Of a stretch of DNA of 64,000 nt, positions 25,591 to 35,348 are shown piece after piece; within the stretch, counting starts at the first letter, position 1, and every line of letters begins with the position of its first letter. The stretch lies in contig JAEZJF010000012.1 of the NCBI GenBank assembly GCA_023415825.1, forward strand, positions 62,001 to 126,000, given 5' to 3'. The position numbers and the translations under genes are program-made. This DNA is from Bacillota bacterium. GTDB taxonomy: Bacteria > Bacillota > Clostridia > DSM-8532. The notes under the pieces were generated by a model that was not told where the DNA came from, ran no database searches, and saw only the letters and a program-made list of their open reading frames with translations.

Positions 25591-27195
25591 ATGAAATCAA
25601 AAAAAACTTGCAGGCTCTGGTCTCTGGCATTAGTATTGACACTTTTACTGACAGCATTTACCGGATGCGGCTCTACAAATGTTGTTACTCCGGGATCCAA
25701 CTCAGAAAGTCAAACTCCTAGTGTAACCCCTGAACCTTCAGCAACTCCGGTTGAGGAAAAGCCTGTTAAGTTTACCATGTCGGTATCCAATGGCCTCAAT
25801 GAGTACGTAATGAAATCACCGGATATCAATCAGGATAAGTGGCTAAAGGAAATCAACAAAAGGTTTAATTGTGAAATAACATTAAGGCTGATCGACCATG
25901 GAAAGTATAATGAAAATATGCAGATACTTTTTGCATCCGGTGATCTACCGGATGTTGTTAAGGGATACGAAAGCTATCTGAGGCCTGATATGGCAGATTC
26001 GGTACAAAACGGTGTGTTCCTTGCTTTAGACGATCTTCTTGAACAGAATAAAGCCGATCTTTCTAATATTCATGGACAAATTCCCGCAGATGCGTGGAAT
26101 GAAATGAAATATGAAGGCAAGATTTATGGTATACCATCTACCTATCTTTCCATGAAAGACAGAAGAGCCACCTATATCAGGAAGGATTTACTGGAAAAGG
26201 TTGGTATGGAACCTCCAAAGAATTTGGAAGATTCAATAAAAGTTTTAAAGGCATTTAAAGATATTGGTGTTCCGTATCCTTTTGCAGGGCGTGAGTTCTG
26301 GCTTTTCACAACTACATTCTTTGGTGCATTTGGTGTTGAGTATACTGTAATGAGTCCTGACAAAGATGGTAATATGACACCGGATATGATCAAGCCTGAA
26401 ATGAAGGAAGCTCTTGCTTTCCATAACAAGCTTTACAAGGAAGGATTGATGGATCCGGAATCCCTGACAACGAATCCAAATGACTGGTTAAATAAAATTT
26501 ATTCTGGTAAAGTGGGCATGTTTGAGCATCAACCAGGCCAGCTCCATAACTTTAATTCAAATCTGCAAAAACATGTACCGGATGGTGAATTTTTGCTCAT
26601 TGCTGCGCCTGAAGGCCCGTATGGGGATAAAGGGTACAGAAACTTCCCGCAGGTAGGCCAGGCATTGTATATCAATAAAGATTATCCTGAACCGCTAAGA
26701 TTATTGAAGCTGATTGACAGTATGGGTGCGCCAGAAGCTCAGGAGTTCTTTACCTTTGGTATACTCGGTGAGAATTATGCGAAGAAGGACGGAAAGATAG
26801 AGTATACCATGCCGACAGAGCCCATTGACCAGCAGGAGGCTTCTTTTAGGGAGAAAACACTGAACCTTCTTAGAGATGATTCGATTAACGAACTATTGAT
26901 GCCCTTCAAGCCAACAGCGCAAGCAGAAAAAGAATACAGGGACAATGTTGCACCCCATGAAGGCATTGAATGGTATGATTGTGGACCATTGAAAGCTTTT
27001 GAAGAACACCCTGACTTAAAACCCGCTGAAAAGAACTGCAATCTTTTCCTCGAATGTGCCGCAAAGATATTCTATGGCCAGCTTCCTCCCGAAGCTCATG
27101 ATGAATTTGTTCAGGAATATCTGAAGCGCGGTGGAGATAAGATTATCGAGGAAGCTACAGAAGCATACAAGGCCGGAAAAGTATTTAAACGTTAA
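25591..27195 (+). CDS. Oligosaccharide-binding lipoprotein, LplA-like
   Basis: A 534-residue extracellular binding protein. The signal peptide ends in lipobox LTAFTGC, followed by a Ser/Thr/Pro-rich linker (SNSESQTPSVTPEPSATP). The size and the ending KIIEEATEAYKAGKVF are typical of the large LplA-type solute-binding proteins that work with LplB/LplC. TGGAGGAAAATTGTT precedes the ATG. The length suggests oligosaccharide rather than monosaccharide binding. A long hairpin follows the stop codon. Confidence 0.92.
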   Translation: MKSKKTCRLWSLALVLTLLLTAFTGCGSTNVVTPGSNSESQTPSVTPEPSATPVEEKPVKFTMSVSNGLNEYVMKSPDINQDKWLKEINKRFNCEITLRLIDHGKYNENMQILFASGDLPDVVKGYESYLRPDMADSVQNGVFLALDDLLEQNKADLSNIHGQIPADAWNEMKYEGKIYGIPSTYLSMKDRRATYIRKDLLEKVGMEPPKNLEDSIKVLKAFKDIGVPYPFAGREFWLFTTTFFGAFGVEYTVMSPDKDGNMTPDMIKPEMKEALAFHNKLYKEGLMDPESLTTNPNDWLNKIYSGKVGMFEHQPGQLHNFNSNLQKHVPDGEFLLIAAPEGPYGDKGYRNFPQVGQALYINKDYPEPLRLLKLIDSMGAPEAQEFFTFGILGENYAKKDGKIEYTMPTEPIDQQEASFREKTLNLLRDDSINELLMPFKPTAQAEKEYRDNVAPHEGIEWYDCGPLKAFEEHPDLKPAEKNCNLFLECAAKIFYGQLPPEAHDEFVQEYLKRGGDKIIEEATEAYKAGKVFKR

Positions 27196-27214
27196 GTGGT
27201 TTTACTGAACAATT

Positions 27215-27262
27215 GCAGGCAAAAATCCTCTAAAAGTAGAGATTTTAGAGGATTTAGCCTGC
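27215..27262 (+). terminator. Long hairpin after the first binding-protein gene
   Basis: GCAGGC plus AAATCCTCTAAAA pairs with TTTTAGAGGATTT plus GCCTGC, about 19 bp in all, with loop GTAGAGA. No T run follows directly. It may be a partial terminator or an mRNA-stabilising end that lets the binding protein be made in excess. A further palindrome, ACCGGT...ACCGGT, lies at 27405-27422 in the same gap; no clear promoter is visible. Confidence 0.65.
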
Positions 27263-27494
27263 TCTATCATAAAATTTTTAATCCTTTAACACATCTGTGA
27301 TTAGTTCATCATACTACAACTTCTTTATGCAAATAAATAACACTTGTGCATAGCTCAGAGAATGCTTGTTAATCACATTTCAATGAATAATTTTCATTTT
27401 ATGGACCGGTGAAAGTACCGGTATGAGGTGGGGGAATCAATCTTATAGGTTGCGTTCAGCATTAACGCGCAAAAATTCAAGGAGGTATACATTT

Positions 27495-30400
27495 GTGAAG
27501 GTATTGAATTGTTTAAGGAAAATGATAAGTATACTGTTGGCATTGGCCATAATTATTGGTTTTAGTCCTGTTCCGGTCTTTGCAGGTGGTGGTTCTTCTG
27601 TTGACTTGCTGGATCCGGACTTTATCGCGAGCCACGGCGGAAACATCGTAGAGGTAAATGCAGAGGAGGGGAAATCACCGTTTGAGGTCTTTGGTGAGAA
27701 GTTTGGTACAGATAACCCGGTAGAGGGTGTAACCAAAACTGTAAGGGACGTAAGGCCCACTGCCCAAAGGCATGTCAGGAATTATTATGATGAGGATTTA
27801 GGCAAATATGTTTTTCTGGTCGAAGCTCATGACGGAACTTGTGCTGATGGATGCTTCATGCATAACACCAGCTATAACAGTGAAACGGATACTTTTTCAG
27901 GTGGTAATACAGACCGGCAGAGAATAGAGATCCGGCCGGTTGATGAATACAATGATACTGAATTTGGTGACCTGGTAGGCCTGGAAAATGATATCAGTGT
28001 GTATAGCTGGAAAATGAAACTCGACCCTAACTTTCCAAAGCCAGATGGCTTCTTTCATATTTTCCAGTATAAAGCTGTAGGTTCAACAGGTAGTGATATC
28101 GCGAATTTCCCGCTGCATGACAGTACTAACTTTCCGACCTTCGGCAGCGATGAGGATGGAAACCCCATTCTTACACTGACTCAATCCTCTTCAACTCTTG
28201 ATTTTAGATGGGCTGAGATTGGCTCGGATGCTGGCATGGAGGTTCTTGCCAGTGTTCAAACCAGCAGGATTAAGGGCAAATGGGTGGATATCACCGTTAA
28301 AATTCTTAATTCAGAGTGCGGCTGGGTTACGATGGTGATGAAGGATTCCCAAACCGGTGAAATATTAATGGAATATGATAATCCCAACAGAGTGCTTGAC
28401 ATGTGGCGACGCCCTGAAATCAAATATAACGGCAAGACCTTTGAAAGCCCTCTGCCTGCGGTTGCCAATATGTTTAATCGTCCTAAATGGGGAATTTACC
28501 GAAAGGCGCAAAAGGGAGATCCCAATGTTCCCGAAGCAAGAATGTACCTTTCCGACATCACCCTGTACAAGTCTGTAGTTGGTGCATCACCGGTTAATCT
28601 TGCCTATGGCAAAAAAGCTTATAATATCGGTTCAATAAGTATGAACATTCTTCAATACAAGAATGCTGTTCCATCAAGACTAACAGATGGTGTTCAACAA
28701 GATCCGGTTATTTATCCGGTTACCGGACTAGTAGGGGTAACGGAAGAGAATTATTCGCACCTGGGCGGTTTGTGCTGGGTAGGGCAAAACAGCTCCAAAA
28801 AAGGTGATGTAGTAATAGACCTTGGACAGGTCATGGATTTTAACCAGGTGAAGCTTTTTGCCAAGTCCTTGAGAATGAAAAATGTGGATGTATCTATATC
28901 GGATGACCCGGCTGAATACACTGAGGAAAACATGAGTCAGATTACATATACAAAATTGAAAACATTCACTGATGGAAAAGAAAATGCATTTACATTTATC
29001 AACTCTGATTCAAAATCCGATGATACTCAGGACGCTCAATATCTGATCGATCTGGGTAAAACCTATACAGCACGATATGTGAAATTCTACTTTGAAAATG
29101 GCGCCGGTACGACAAATATTACTACAATGACAGGGCCGCCTCGGATATCGGAGCTTGAGATTTATAACGCACCCCAAACACCACAAAACATAACAGTCAA
29201 CTATACCACAGGATCGGAGGCTGTTATCTCATGGGATGATATTCCCGCCGATTATTTTACCATTTATGATAATGGCATCATCATTGCCGATAATGTTCCT
29301 TCCTTTTCATATACTTTGGCCAATCTGGATCCCGGTGCAGTCTACAACCTCACTGTGAAGACAGTATTTACAGATCCGTACTCCTACAAAGCGATGTTTT
29401 CGTCAGAAGGGATTGCTCCTCAGTTTATGACAGATGGGGATCCCATTATACCCAATCCGCCTGATAGTGTAACAGTTACTGCAGATTCCGATAAATCCAT
29501 AAACGTGACCTGGGAAGCGGTGGCCGATGCACAAGGCTTCAGGGTGTCACTGATTACGGATGCCTGTGAAAGAACCATCGTCGACAACTATGAAGGTACA
29601 TCCTATACCATTAGGGATTTATCTCCGGGTACCGAGTATACAGTAAAAGTTTACTCCATCAGAAGGGGAACTCCATCGACCCAGGCTGCAGTAGATACAG
29701 TTACTACTACAGGTGTCAAAAACGCTTCCGATAATCTGCTCTATAACAAGGAAGTACAATATTCCAGGGTATGGAATGACAATCCGTCCAGCTATGGAGG
29801 GCATAGGGCTCTTGATAATGACATTGACGGTTCCAGATATGTGGCTTTAAAAGGTTCTCCCAATGCATACCTGATGGTGGATATTGGAGAGACGACTCCA
29901 GTTCAGTATCTTGAGTACTACAGTTTTCAGAATATGTTAAAAAAGGTATCCTTCTACTATGCTACCGATGGAGAAGCATTTATTAATCCGAACAGTGACA
30001 AGTGGATAAAGATCATTACAGTGGATCGTGTAGCCGAAGGTACATTTGGCAACAGCGAAATTACAAAAATCGCAGAGAGGATCAAAATTGATACGCCTAT
30101 CAATGCCAGGTATATCAAATTTACGGTAGATAGTACCGGCGGAGATATCAATGTGAATGAGGTAAAAGCTTTCGGGCCGATTTCTTTTACAGAGGAATCA
30201 AGACTCACAGCTTCCGAGATAACGCAAAAATCCGCCAGGCTGGACTGGACCGGTGCCGCCACAACAATACCGGCGACAGGGTATAAAATATATCAGGATG
30301 ATATTGAAATGCAGCTTGTTACTGGGGATGTCTTTACCCTTGACGTTTCAAATCTAAAGCCCGCAACGGAATATCTATTCAGAGTCAAGGGTGTTGCAAC

Positions 30401-31985
30401 CGTAAATGAAACGCCTTACGAAACCCTTGGCGGCCTTGTATGCACTGTATTGACATCACCCGATGCAATTGATACGGAAGCACCCATATGGCTGGATGCA
30501 TCACTGGAAGCATCCAATATTGGAACTACAGCGGTTACTCTTACATGGACTGAAGCGACAGATAATGTAGGGATATCCGGATACAAAATTTTATATGGAA
30601 ACAAGATAATAGAAGTGCAAGGAAATAGCTACAGGATTCTCGGATTGGCATCGAATACTTCCTATACCTTTACGGTGCAGGCTGTCGATGCAGCCGGAAA
30701 CATATCCGAGGGTCCTGCCGTTACCGTAAGAACGCTGCAGGAATCAACCAATAATAATGATCAGCCGTCGCAGCCGTCTGCACCTACACCAAAACCATCA
30801 CCAGTTTCAATTGTTGAGGGCTCCGTAGTGAAAGCTCCAAAACCTGTTTCAGGTTCGGAAAATGGGGTTTATAAGGCGAAGCTTGACAAAATGTCTATCG
30901 ATAATGCTTTTGCTAATATAAAGGATTCTTCCGGTAAAAAGACAGTATCGATTGAAATACCAAATGTAGACGGAGCAAAGGCCTATATAGCCGAATTTCC
31001 GATTGAATATGCCATAAAAAAAGATTCATCCGTTAGCCTGGAGATCAAAACTGAATTTGCTTCGGTAACCATTCCAGGCAATATGCTTGACTCAGCTTCT
31101 CTGGAAGCTTCATCCCGGATAGGCATAAGAATTGAAGCTGTCAACACTTCCGCTTTACCCCAGGATATACAGCAGAAAGTAGGTACAAGGCCTATAATCA
31201 GCTTGAATGCACTTGTGGATGATAAGCTGATTGAATTTAATAATCCTGATGCACCGGTAACCATAAGAATTCCATACACGCCTTCGGCGGAAGAGCTGCT
31301 TGATCCCGAGCATATTGTCGTATGGTATATTGATGGGGCCGGAAATGTGATTACGGTTTCTAACGGCAAATATGACAAGGAAACAGGAACCGTTGTATTT
31401 ACAACAACACATTTCAGCCGGTATGCGGTAGCATATGTAGTAAAGACTTTTGATGATCTGGGAGACTGCGATTGGGCGAAGAAGCCCATAGAGGTTCTTG
31501 CGTCAAAGGGTATTATAAGCGGGATTTCCGACAAGGCCTATGCCCCGGCCAGAGCGATTACGAGAGGAGATTTCATACGGCTTTTGGTAAACACCCTTGA
31601 GTTTACAGCAGATGTCAAAGATAATTTCAATGATGTAAAGCCGACGGATTCCTTCTATAATGAAGTTGGTATAGCAAAGGCATTGGGTGTGGTGTATGGA
31701 GGAGGCAGCAATAACTTCAATCCTCATGCCCCCATATCAAGACAAGATATGATGGTCATTATTGAAAGGGCTCTGTCACTTGCCGGCAAACTTGGCATTT
31801 CCGCTTCAATAAGTGATTTGGATCAGTATGCTGACAAAGATGATATCTCAAATTATGCTTTAGTAAGCATTGCGAAGCTTGTAAAAGATGGACTTATTCA
31901 GGGAAGCGGCGGAAGGATAAACCCCCAAGGCCATGCAACAAGGGCACAAATAGCAGTTATTTTGTATAATATTTACAACAGGTAG
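27495..31985 (+). CDS. Secreted, cell-surface polysaccharide-lyase-like protein with discoidin, FN3 and SLH domains
   Basis: A 1,496-residue secreted protein. Residues 1-30 form a signal peptide ending PVFA. Residues about 75-365 resemble the jelly-roll polysaccharide lyases of the heparinase-I-like/PF14099 kind (RQRIEIRP early, KWGIYRK near 332). Then come a discoidin/F5-8C-like module (about 366-562), two FN3 modules (560-741), a second discoidin-like module (741-895), two more FN3 modules (896-1080), a Pro/Gln linker, a 210-residue beta-rich domain and three SLH repeats (1316-1496) that bind the cell wall. I chose the GTG at 27495, eight bases after AAGGAGG; this gives a clean signal peptide, while the upstream ATG at 27423 does not. 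It probably makes unsaturated uronic-acid oligomers for GH88. The lyase assignment is by pattern; the catalytic residues are not proven. Confidence 0.85.
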   Translation: MKVLNCLRKMISILLALAIIIGFSPVPVFAGGGSSVDLLDPDFIASHGGNIVEVNAEEGKSPFEVFGEKFGTDNPVEGVTKTVRDVRPTAQRHVRNYYDEDLGKYVFLVEAHDGTCADGCFMHNTSYNSETDTFSGGNTDRQRIEIRPVDEYNDTEFGDLVGLENDISVYSWKMKLDPNFPKPDGFFHIFQYKAVGSTGSDIANFPLHDSTNFPTFGSDEDGNPILTLTQSSSTLDFRWAEIGSDAGMEVLASVQTSRIKGKWVDITVKILNSECGWVTMVMKDSQTGEILMEYDNPNRVLDMWRRPEIKYNGKTFESPLPAVANMFNRPKWGIYRKAQKGDPNVPEARMYLSDITLYKSVVGASPVNLAYGKKAYNIGSISMNILQYKNAVPSRLTDGVQQDPVIYPVTGLVGVTEENYSHLGGLCWVGQNSSKKGDVVIDLGQVMDFNQVKLFAKSLRMKNVDVSISDDPAEYTEENMSQITYTKLKTFTDGKENAFTFINSDSKSDDTQDAQYLIDLGKTYTARYVKFYFENGAGTTNITTMTGPPRISELEIYNAPQTPQNITVNYTTGSEAVISWDDIPADYFTIYDNGIIIADNVPSFSYTLANLDPGAVYNLTVKTVFTDPYSYKAMFSSEGIAPQFMTDGDPIIPNPPDSVTVTADSDKSINVTWEAVADAQGFRVSLITDACERTIVDNYEGTSYTIRDLSPGTEYTVKVYSIRRGTPSTQAAVDTVTTTGVKNASDNLLYNKEVQYSRVWNDNPSSYGGHRALDNDIDGSRYVALKGSPNAYLMVDIGETTPVQYLEYYSFQNMLKKVSFYYATDGEAFINPNSDKWIKIITVDRVAEGTFGNSEITKIAERIKIDTPINARYIKFTVDSTGGDINVNEVKAFGPISFTEESRLTASEITQKSARLDWTGAATTIPATGYKIYQDDIEMQLVTGDVFTLDVSNLKPATEYLFRVKGVATVNETPYETLGGLVCTVLTSPDAIDTEAPIWLDASLEASNIGTTAVTLTWTEATDNVGISGYKILYGNKIIEVQGNSYRILGLASNTSYTFTVQAVDAAGNISEGPAVTVRTLQESTNNNDQPSQPSAPTPKPSPVSIVEGSVVKAPKPVSGSENGVYKAKLDKMSIDNAFANIKDSSGKKTVSIEIPNVDGAKAYIAEFPIEYAIKKDSSVSLEIKTEFASVTIPGNMLDSASLEASSRIGIRIEAVNTSALPQDIQQKVGTRPIISLNALVDDKLIEFNNPDAPVTIRIPYTPSAEELLDPEHIVVWYIDGAGNVITVSNGKYDKETGTVVFTTTHFSRYAVAYVVKTFDDLGDCDWAKKPIEVLASKGIISGISDKAYAPARAITRGDFIRLLVNTLEFTADVKDNFNDVKPTDSFYNEVGIAKALGVVYGGGSNNFNPHAPISRQDMMVIIERALSLAGKLGISASISDLDQYADKDDISNYALVSIAKLVKDGLIQGSGGRINPQGHATRAQIAVILYNIYNR

Positions 31986-32005
31986 GAATTAAGGTGTTAT
32001 TCTTA

Positions 32006-32059
32006 GGGCTGTCTCAAAAGAGTTTTGCTTTTTAGAGCCATACTCTTTTGAGATAGCCC
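32006..32059 (+). terminator. Terminator-like palindrome after the SLH protein gene
   Basis: GGGCTGTCTCAAAAGAGT pairs with ACTCTTTTGAGATAGCCC over an 18-base loop. There is no long T run after it. The arms resemble the palindrome at 9737 and also the ends of some insertion sequences. Confidence 0.6.
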
Positions 32060-32098
32060 CCAAATTGCAGATTTTTGAGAAGGCTGGAGGAAAGGAAA

Positions 32099-32443
32099 AT
32101 GAAAAGATACAGGATCAGGGATTTGCAGGATGCAAAAAACGGCCATATTTTACAGGGTATTCTTCCAGGTGAATGCTTGACAAAAGGGGGATTATCCTTT
32201 TCAAAACCATTGGAACGCAGTCATACTAAAGACGGTCCCGGCGGGTCAGATTATCATGTTCATGAAGATGAATGTGAAGCGTTTATTATTTTGCAGGGAA
32301 AAGGGGAAATAGAAATCAATAAATCTTTCTATCCCATATCAGTGGGTGATGTGCTTATAGTCGAACCACTGGAAGATCACCACCTTATATCCGATGCATC
32401 CGATCCTTTGGTAGTGGTATGGTGCCATGCCAATGAGAGATGA
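32099..32443 (+). CDS. Small cupin-domain protein
   Basis: A 114-residue single cupin. The metal-binding motif 1 is represented by YHVHEDECEAFIILQGKGEI and motif 2 by PLEDHHLI. Cytoplasmic, no signal peptide. TGGAGGAAAGG precedes the ATG at 32099; an ATG at 32075 has no such site. Small cupins in sugar loci often act as sugar isomerases, lyases or ligand-binding proteins, but the reaction cannot be read from sequence. Confidence 0.85.
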   Translation: MKRYRIRDLQDAKNGHILQGILPGECLTKGGLSFSKPLERSHTKDGPGGSDYHVHEDECEAFIILQGKGEIEINKSFYPISVGDVLIVEPLEDHHLISDASDPLVVVWCHANER

Positions 32444-32489
32444 AAGATAGGAGATTGGTTATGAAAACAGCTGTTGGGGGAGGGTTACG

Positions 32490-33485
32490 ATGAAGGTATT
32501 ATTGGCAGGGGTAGGAAGCTTCGGATCCAGTTGGTTGAAGAGTATACTCCTTCAAGATAAAAACATAGAAATTTGTGGATTGGTCGATAAAAACCCTGAG
32601 CATTTATCGAGGGTAAAGGAATTGAAAGGAATCAATGAGAACCTTTTTTATTCAGATGTCAGAGATGCATTGATCCACCTCAAGCCTGATTTTTTACTGA
32701 ATGCAACACCTCCGGGAATACATAAGACTGTTAATCTGATTGCCTTTGAATTTGGTATTCCTGTGCTTTGCGAAAAACCTATTGCGGAAGATTACAAAGA
32801 CGCCATAGAGATTTATATAAAATCCAAAGAGCTTAGCATTCCCGTTATGATTGCAGAAAACTACAGGTACGATAAGGTGATCAGGACGGCTAAAAAACTG
32901 ATCGCTTCGGGTGAAATAGGCAAAATAAATACAATTCATGTGGATTTCCATCGAAGGCATATACGGAATGAGCATCGATATGTATTGAGTCATCCGTTGC
33001 TTCTTGATGTTTCAATCCATCACCTGGACGTTGTTAGATACTTAACCGGAGCAGAGGCGCTAACAGCATATGCCCGGAGCTGGAATCCGGAATGGAGCTG
33101 GTACAAGAGTAATTCTTGTGTTGATATCCTTCTTGAAATGGAAAACAATATCAGAGTTTCGTACTGTGGAAGCTTAGCAGCCTTTGATGATGAGACCGGG
33201 TGGCAGGGAGCATGGAGGATTGAGGGAGACAAGGGAGTTCTACAAATAGCGGAAGATAAAATAACGCTTCGCAATGTCAATGACGTATCGACACTAGAGA
33301 TGCACGAGAAAATGGACAGCAGAAGAGCGGTACTTGAGGAGTTTATCTGTTCAATAAAGGAGAACAGAAAGGGAGAAACAGATATAGAAGATAATCTAAA
33401 GACTTATGCCATCGTGCAGTCTGCAATCGACTCCATAAATAAGAATAAACCGGTGGATTGCAGCTTACTGCTTCGAGCATATTGA
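32490..33485 (+). CDS. Gfo/Idh/MocA family oxidoreductase
   Basis: 331 residues. The N-terminal Rossmann domain opens VLLAGVGSFGSSWLKS and contains LLNATPP and the family signature VLCEKPIAEDY near residue 95. The C-terminal half is the usual beta-sheet domain. Family members oxidise or reduce sugars, sugar acids and inositols with NAD(P). GGGGGAGGG precedes the ATG. Its location between the cupin and GH36 genes suggests it works on a monosaccharide from the locus. Confidence 0.9.
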   Translation: MKVLLAGVGSFGSSWLKSILLQDKNIEICGLVDKNPEHLSRVKELKGINENLFYSDVRDALIHLKPDFLLNATPPGIHKTVNLIAFEFGIPVLCEKPIAEDYKDAIEIYIKSKELSIPVMIAENYRYDKVIRTAKKLIASGEIGKINTIHVDFHRRHIRNEHRYVLSHPLLLDVSIHHLDVVRYLTGAEALTAYARSWNPEWSWYKSNSCVDILLEMENNIRVSYCGSLAAFDDETGWQGAWRIEGDKGVLQIAEDKITLRNVNDVSTLEMHEKMDSRRAVLEEFICSIKENRKGETDIEDNLKTYAIVQSAIDSINKNKPVDCSLLLRAY

Positions 33486-33508
33486 TATCAGGGTATGGGA
33501 GCAGAGAA

Positions 33509-35290
33509 ATGAAGATAATAGAATGTATAAAGCATGCCGATTCATCAGTCAGATTATCGAGCGGAGCTATTGCACCAAAGAATGAAATCGCTGTTGAAAA
33601 GCATTGGAATGGAAATCAGGCGAAAGTAAAAATTATCAACAAATCGAATAAATCATTTTATATCAAGGAAGTTATTCTCTTCGCAGGAGAAATGCCTGTA
33701 GACGGTGAGACAGAATTTTACGGCGAAGGCTTTAATATGTTATGTCAGTATACAGGAATCTTGTCTAACCCTAAAGTCATTGGAGCCTACGGTACGGACG
33801 GGGACTTTTTCAGACTGCCCAGGACGGAATTCGATAGAGAATTATGGACGGTATACAACCTTCTTTTTCTGTCGCCTGCAAATGATAAAAATCATGTTTT
33901 AATGGCCTATACATCATGCAACCGGTTTTCAGGAGAATTCAGATTTAAGAATAACTATATTGAAGCGGTAATGGATACTGAGGACTTGCAGTTAAGACAG
34001 GGAGATACATGGGAGATGGAGGAGTTCCTGATACTGACAGGTGAAGACAGGAATGAGCTTTTTGCTAAGCTGGCAGAACAAATCAATGTGAATCATCCCC
34101 GGAGAATGTATCATGAAATTCCGACAGGCTGGTGCTCGTATTATTGCCTGCGTCCAATGACTGCGGAGGGATTGTTTGAAAATGCCTATCAATTGGCGGG
34201 GAGGATCCCTGAACTGAAGCGCATTCAGGTTGATGGCGGGTATGAAGCGCATGACGGAGATTGGCTTATTCCTCACCCCAGGCTGGGAACAGATTTGAAA
34301 ACCATTTTTGATGGTATCAGGAAAATGGGTGCAGAACCTGGGGGATATCTATCTCCATTTATTGTGGATATCGAATCAAATTTATACAAGGAGCATCCCG
34401 ATTGGCTGGTATGTGACGAGCAAGGACATCCCTTTAACGAGATCGGCCATAAAAGAGAATGGTACATGCTGGATGGCTCCAACCCAGAAGTACAGGAGTA
34501 CTTCAGGAAGATTGCAAGAATCATGTATGATGAATGCGGGCTGCGATACATAAAACTGGATTTTCTTTCATATGGGGCATTACCCGGTGGACAGCGTTAT
34601 GACAAAAATGCAACAAGGGTAGAGGCATTTCGTATGGGGATAAAAGCGATAGTTGACGAAGTTGGAGAAGACTGTTATATCCTTGGATGTAATGCGCCCT
34701 TTTGGCCGCTTCTCGGACTTGTTCATGGTAACAGGGCGTCAAATGACATTTTCAGGGCATGGAAACAGGTCTCGGGAAACGCAAGGGAATTGTTCTGGCG
34801 GAACTGGCAGAATAACACGCTTTGGTGGAATGATCCGGACTGCATATTGCTCGAGAAACTGGATCTGTATGGTATAAAGAACGGTGAAGCAATCTTGAAA
34901 AAATCATTATTGACAGATCATGAATTTGAGTTTCACAAGGCTTTTATCGTTGCTTCTGGTGGAGTAGTTTTTAGTGGAGACTTAATCGGACGGATGGCTG
35001 AACAGAATATTAATGTGTTAAAAAGGCTTATTCCCTCAACAGGAGTGGCAGCCCGATTCGACGATACCACCTTCACTATTGGAAGAATAAATTTGAAGGA
35101 TAGGAATATCCTTTGCATATTTAATTGGGATGATTGTCCCAAAGATATTGAGATAGACCTGGCCGGAGCGTTCAGGATTTATGACTTCTGGACTGATGAA
35201 GAGATGGGTGTATACAAGGATAAAATCGTTTTAGAAGAGCTTGAAAATCATTCTGCAAAAGTTCTTGTTTGCAAAGCATTACCGATATAA
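33509..35290 (+). CDS. GH36-family glycosidase (alpha-galactosidase-like)
   Basis: A 593-residue cytoplasmic enzyme of the GH36/melibiase clan. GWCSYYCLRPMTAEGLFENA leads the barrel, IQVDGGYEAHDGDW corresponds to the substrate-binding block, Asp351 in YIKLDF is the expected nucleophile, and Asp413 in GNRASNDIF is the expected acid/base. GAGCAGAG precedes the ATG I chose; an ATG at 33458 lies inside the previous gene. It starts 23 bases after the dehydrogenase gene. Likely substrates are alpha-galactosides; related GH36 members act on N-acetylgalactosamine or stachyose-type sugars. Confidence 0.85.
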   Translation: MKIIECIKHADSSVRLSSGAIAPKNEIAVEKHWNGNQAKVKIINKSNKSFYIKEVILFAGEMPVDGETEFYGEGFNMLCQYTGILSNPKVIGAYGTDGDFFRLPRTEFDRELWTVYNLLFLSPANDKNHVLMAYTSCNRFSGEFRFKNNYIEAVMDTEDLQLRQGDTWEMEEFLILTGEDRNELFAKLAEQINVNHPRRMYHEIPTGWCSYYCLRPMTAEGLFENAYQLAGRIPELKRIQVDGGYEAHDGDWLIPHPRLGTDLKTIFDGIRKMGAEPGGYLSPFIVDIESNLYKEHPDWLVCDEQGHPFNEIGHKREWYMLDGSNPEVQEYFRKIARIMYDECGLRYIKLDFLSYGALPGGQRYDKNATRVEAFRMGIKAIVDEVGEDCYILGCNAPFWPLLGLVHGNRASNDIFRAWKQVSGNARELFWRNWQNNTLWWNDPDCILLEKLDLYGIKNGEAILKKSLLTDHEFEFHKAFIVASGGVVFSGDLIGRMAEQNINVLKRLIPSTGVAARFDDTTFTIGRINLKDRNILCIFNWDDCPKDIEIDLAGAFRIYDFWTDEEMGVYKDKIVLEELENHSAKVLVCKALPI

Positions 35291-35348
35291 GAAAGGTCTA
35301 AGATTGGCTTCCCGATTATATTTAAAGATGAGGAGTGAGAATGTTTTC

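Noticed and set aside
30983..31534. 183-codon reverse frame inside the SLH protein gene
   Set aside because: It is antisense to a clear coding sequence and resembles no protein family.
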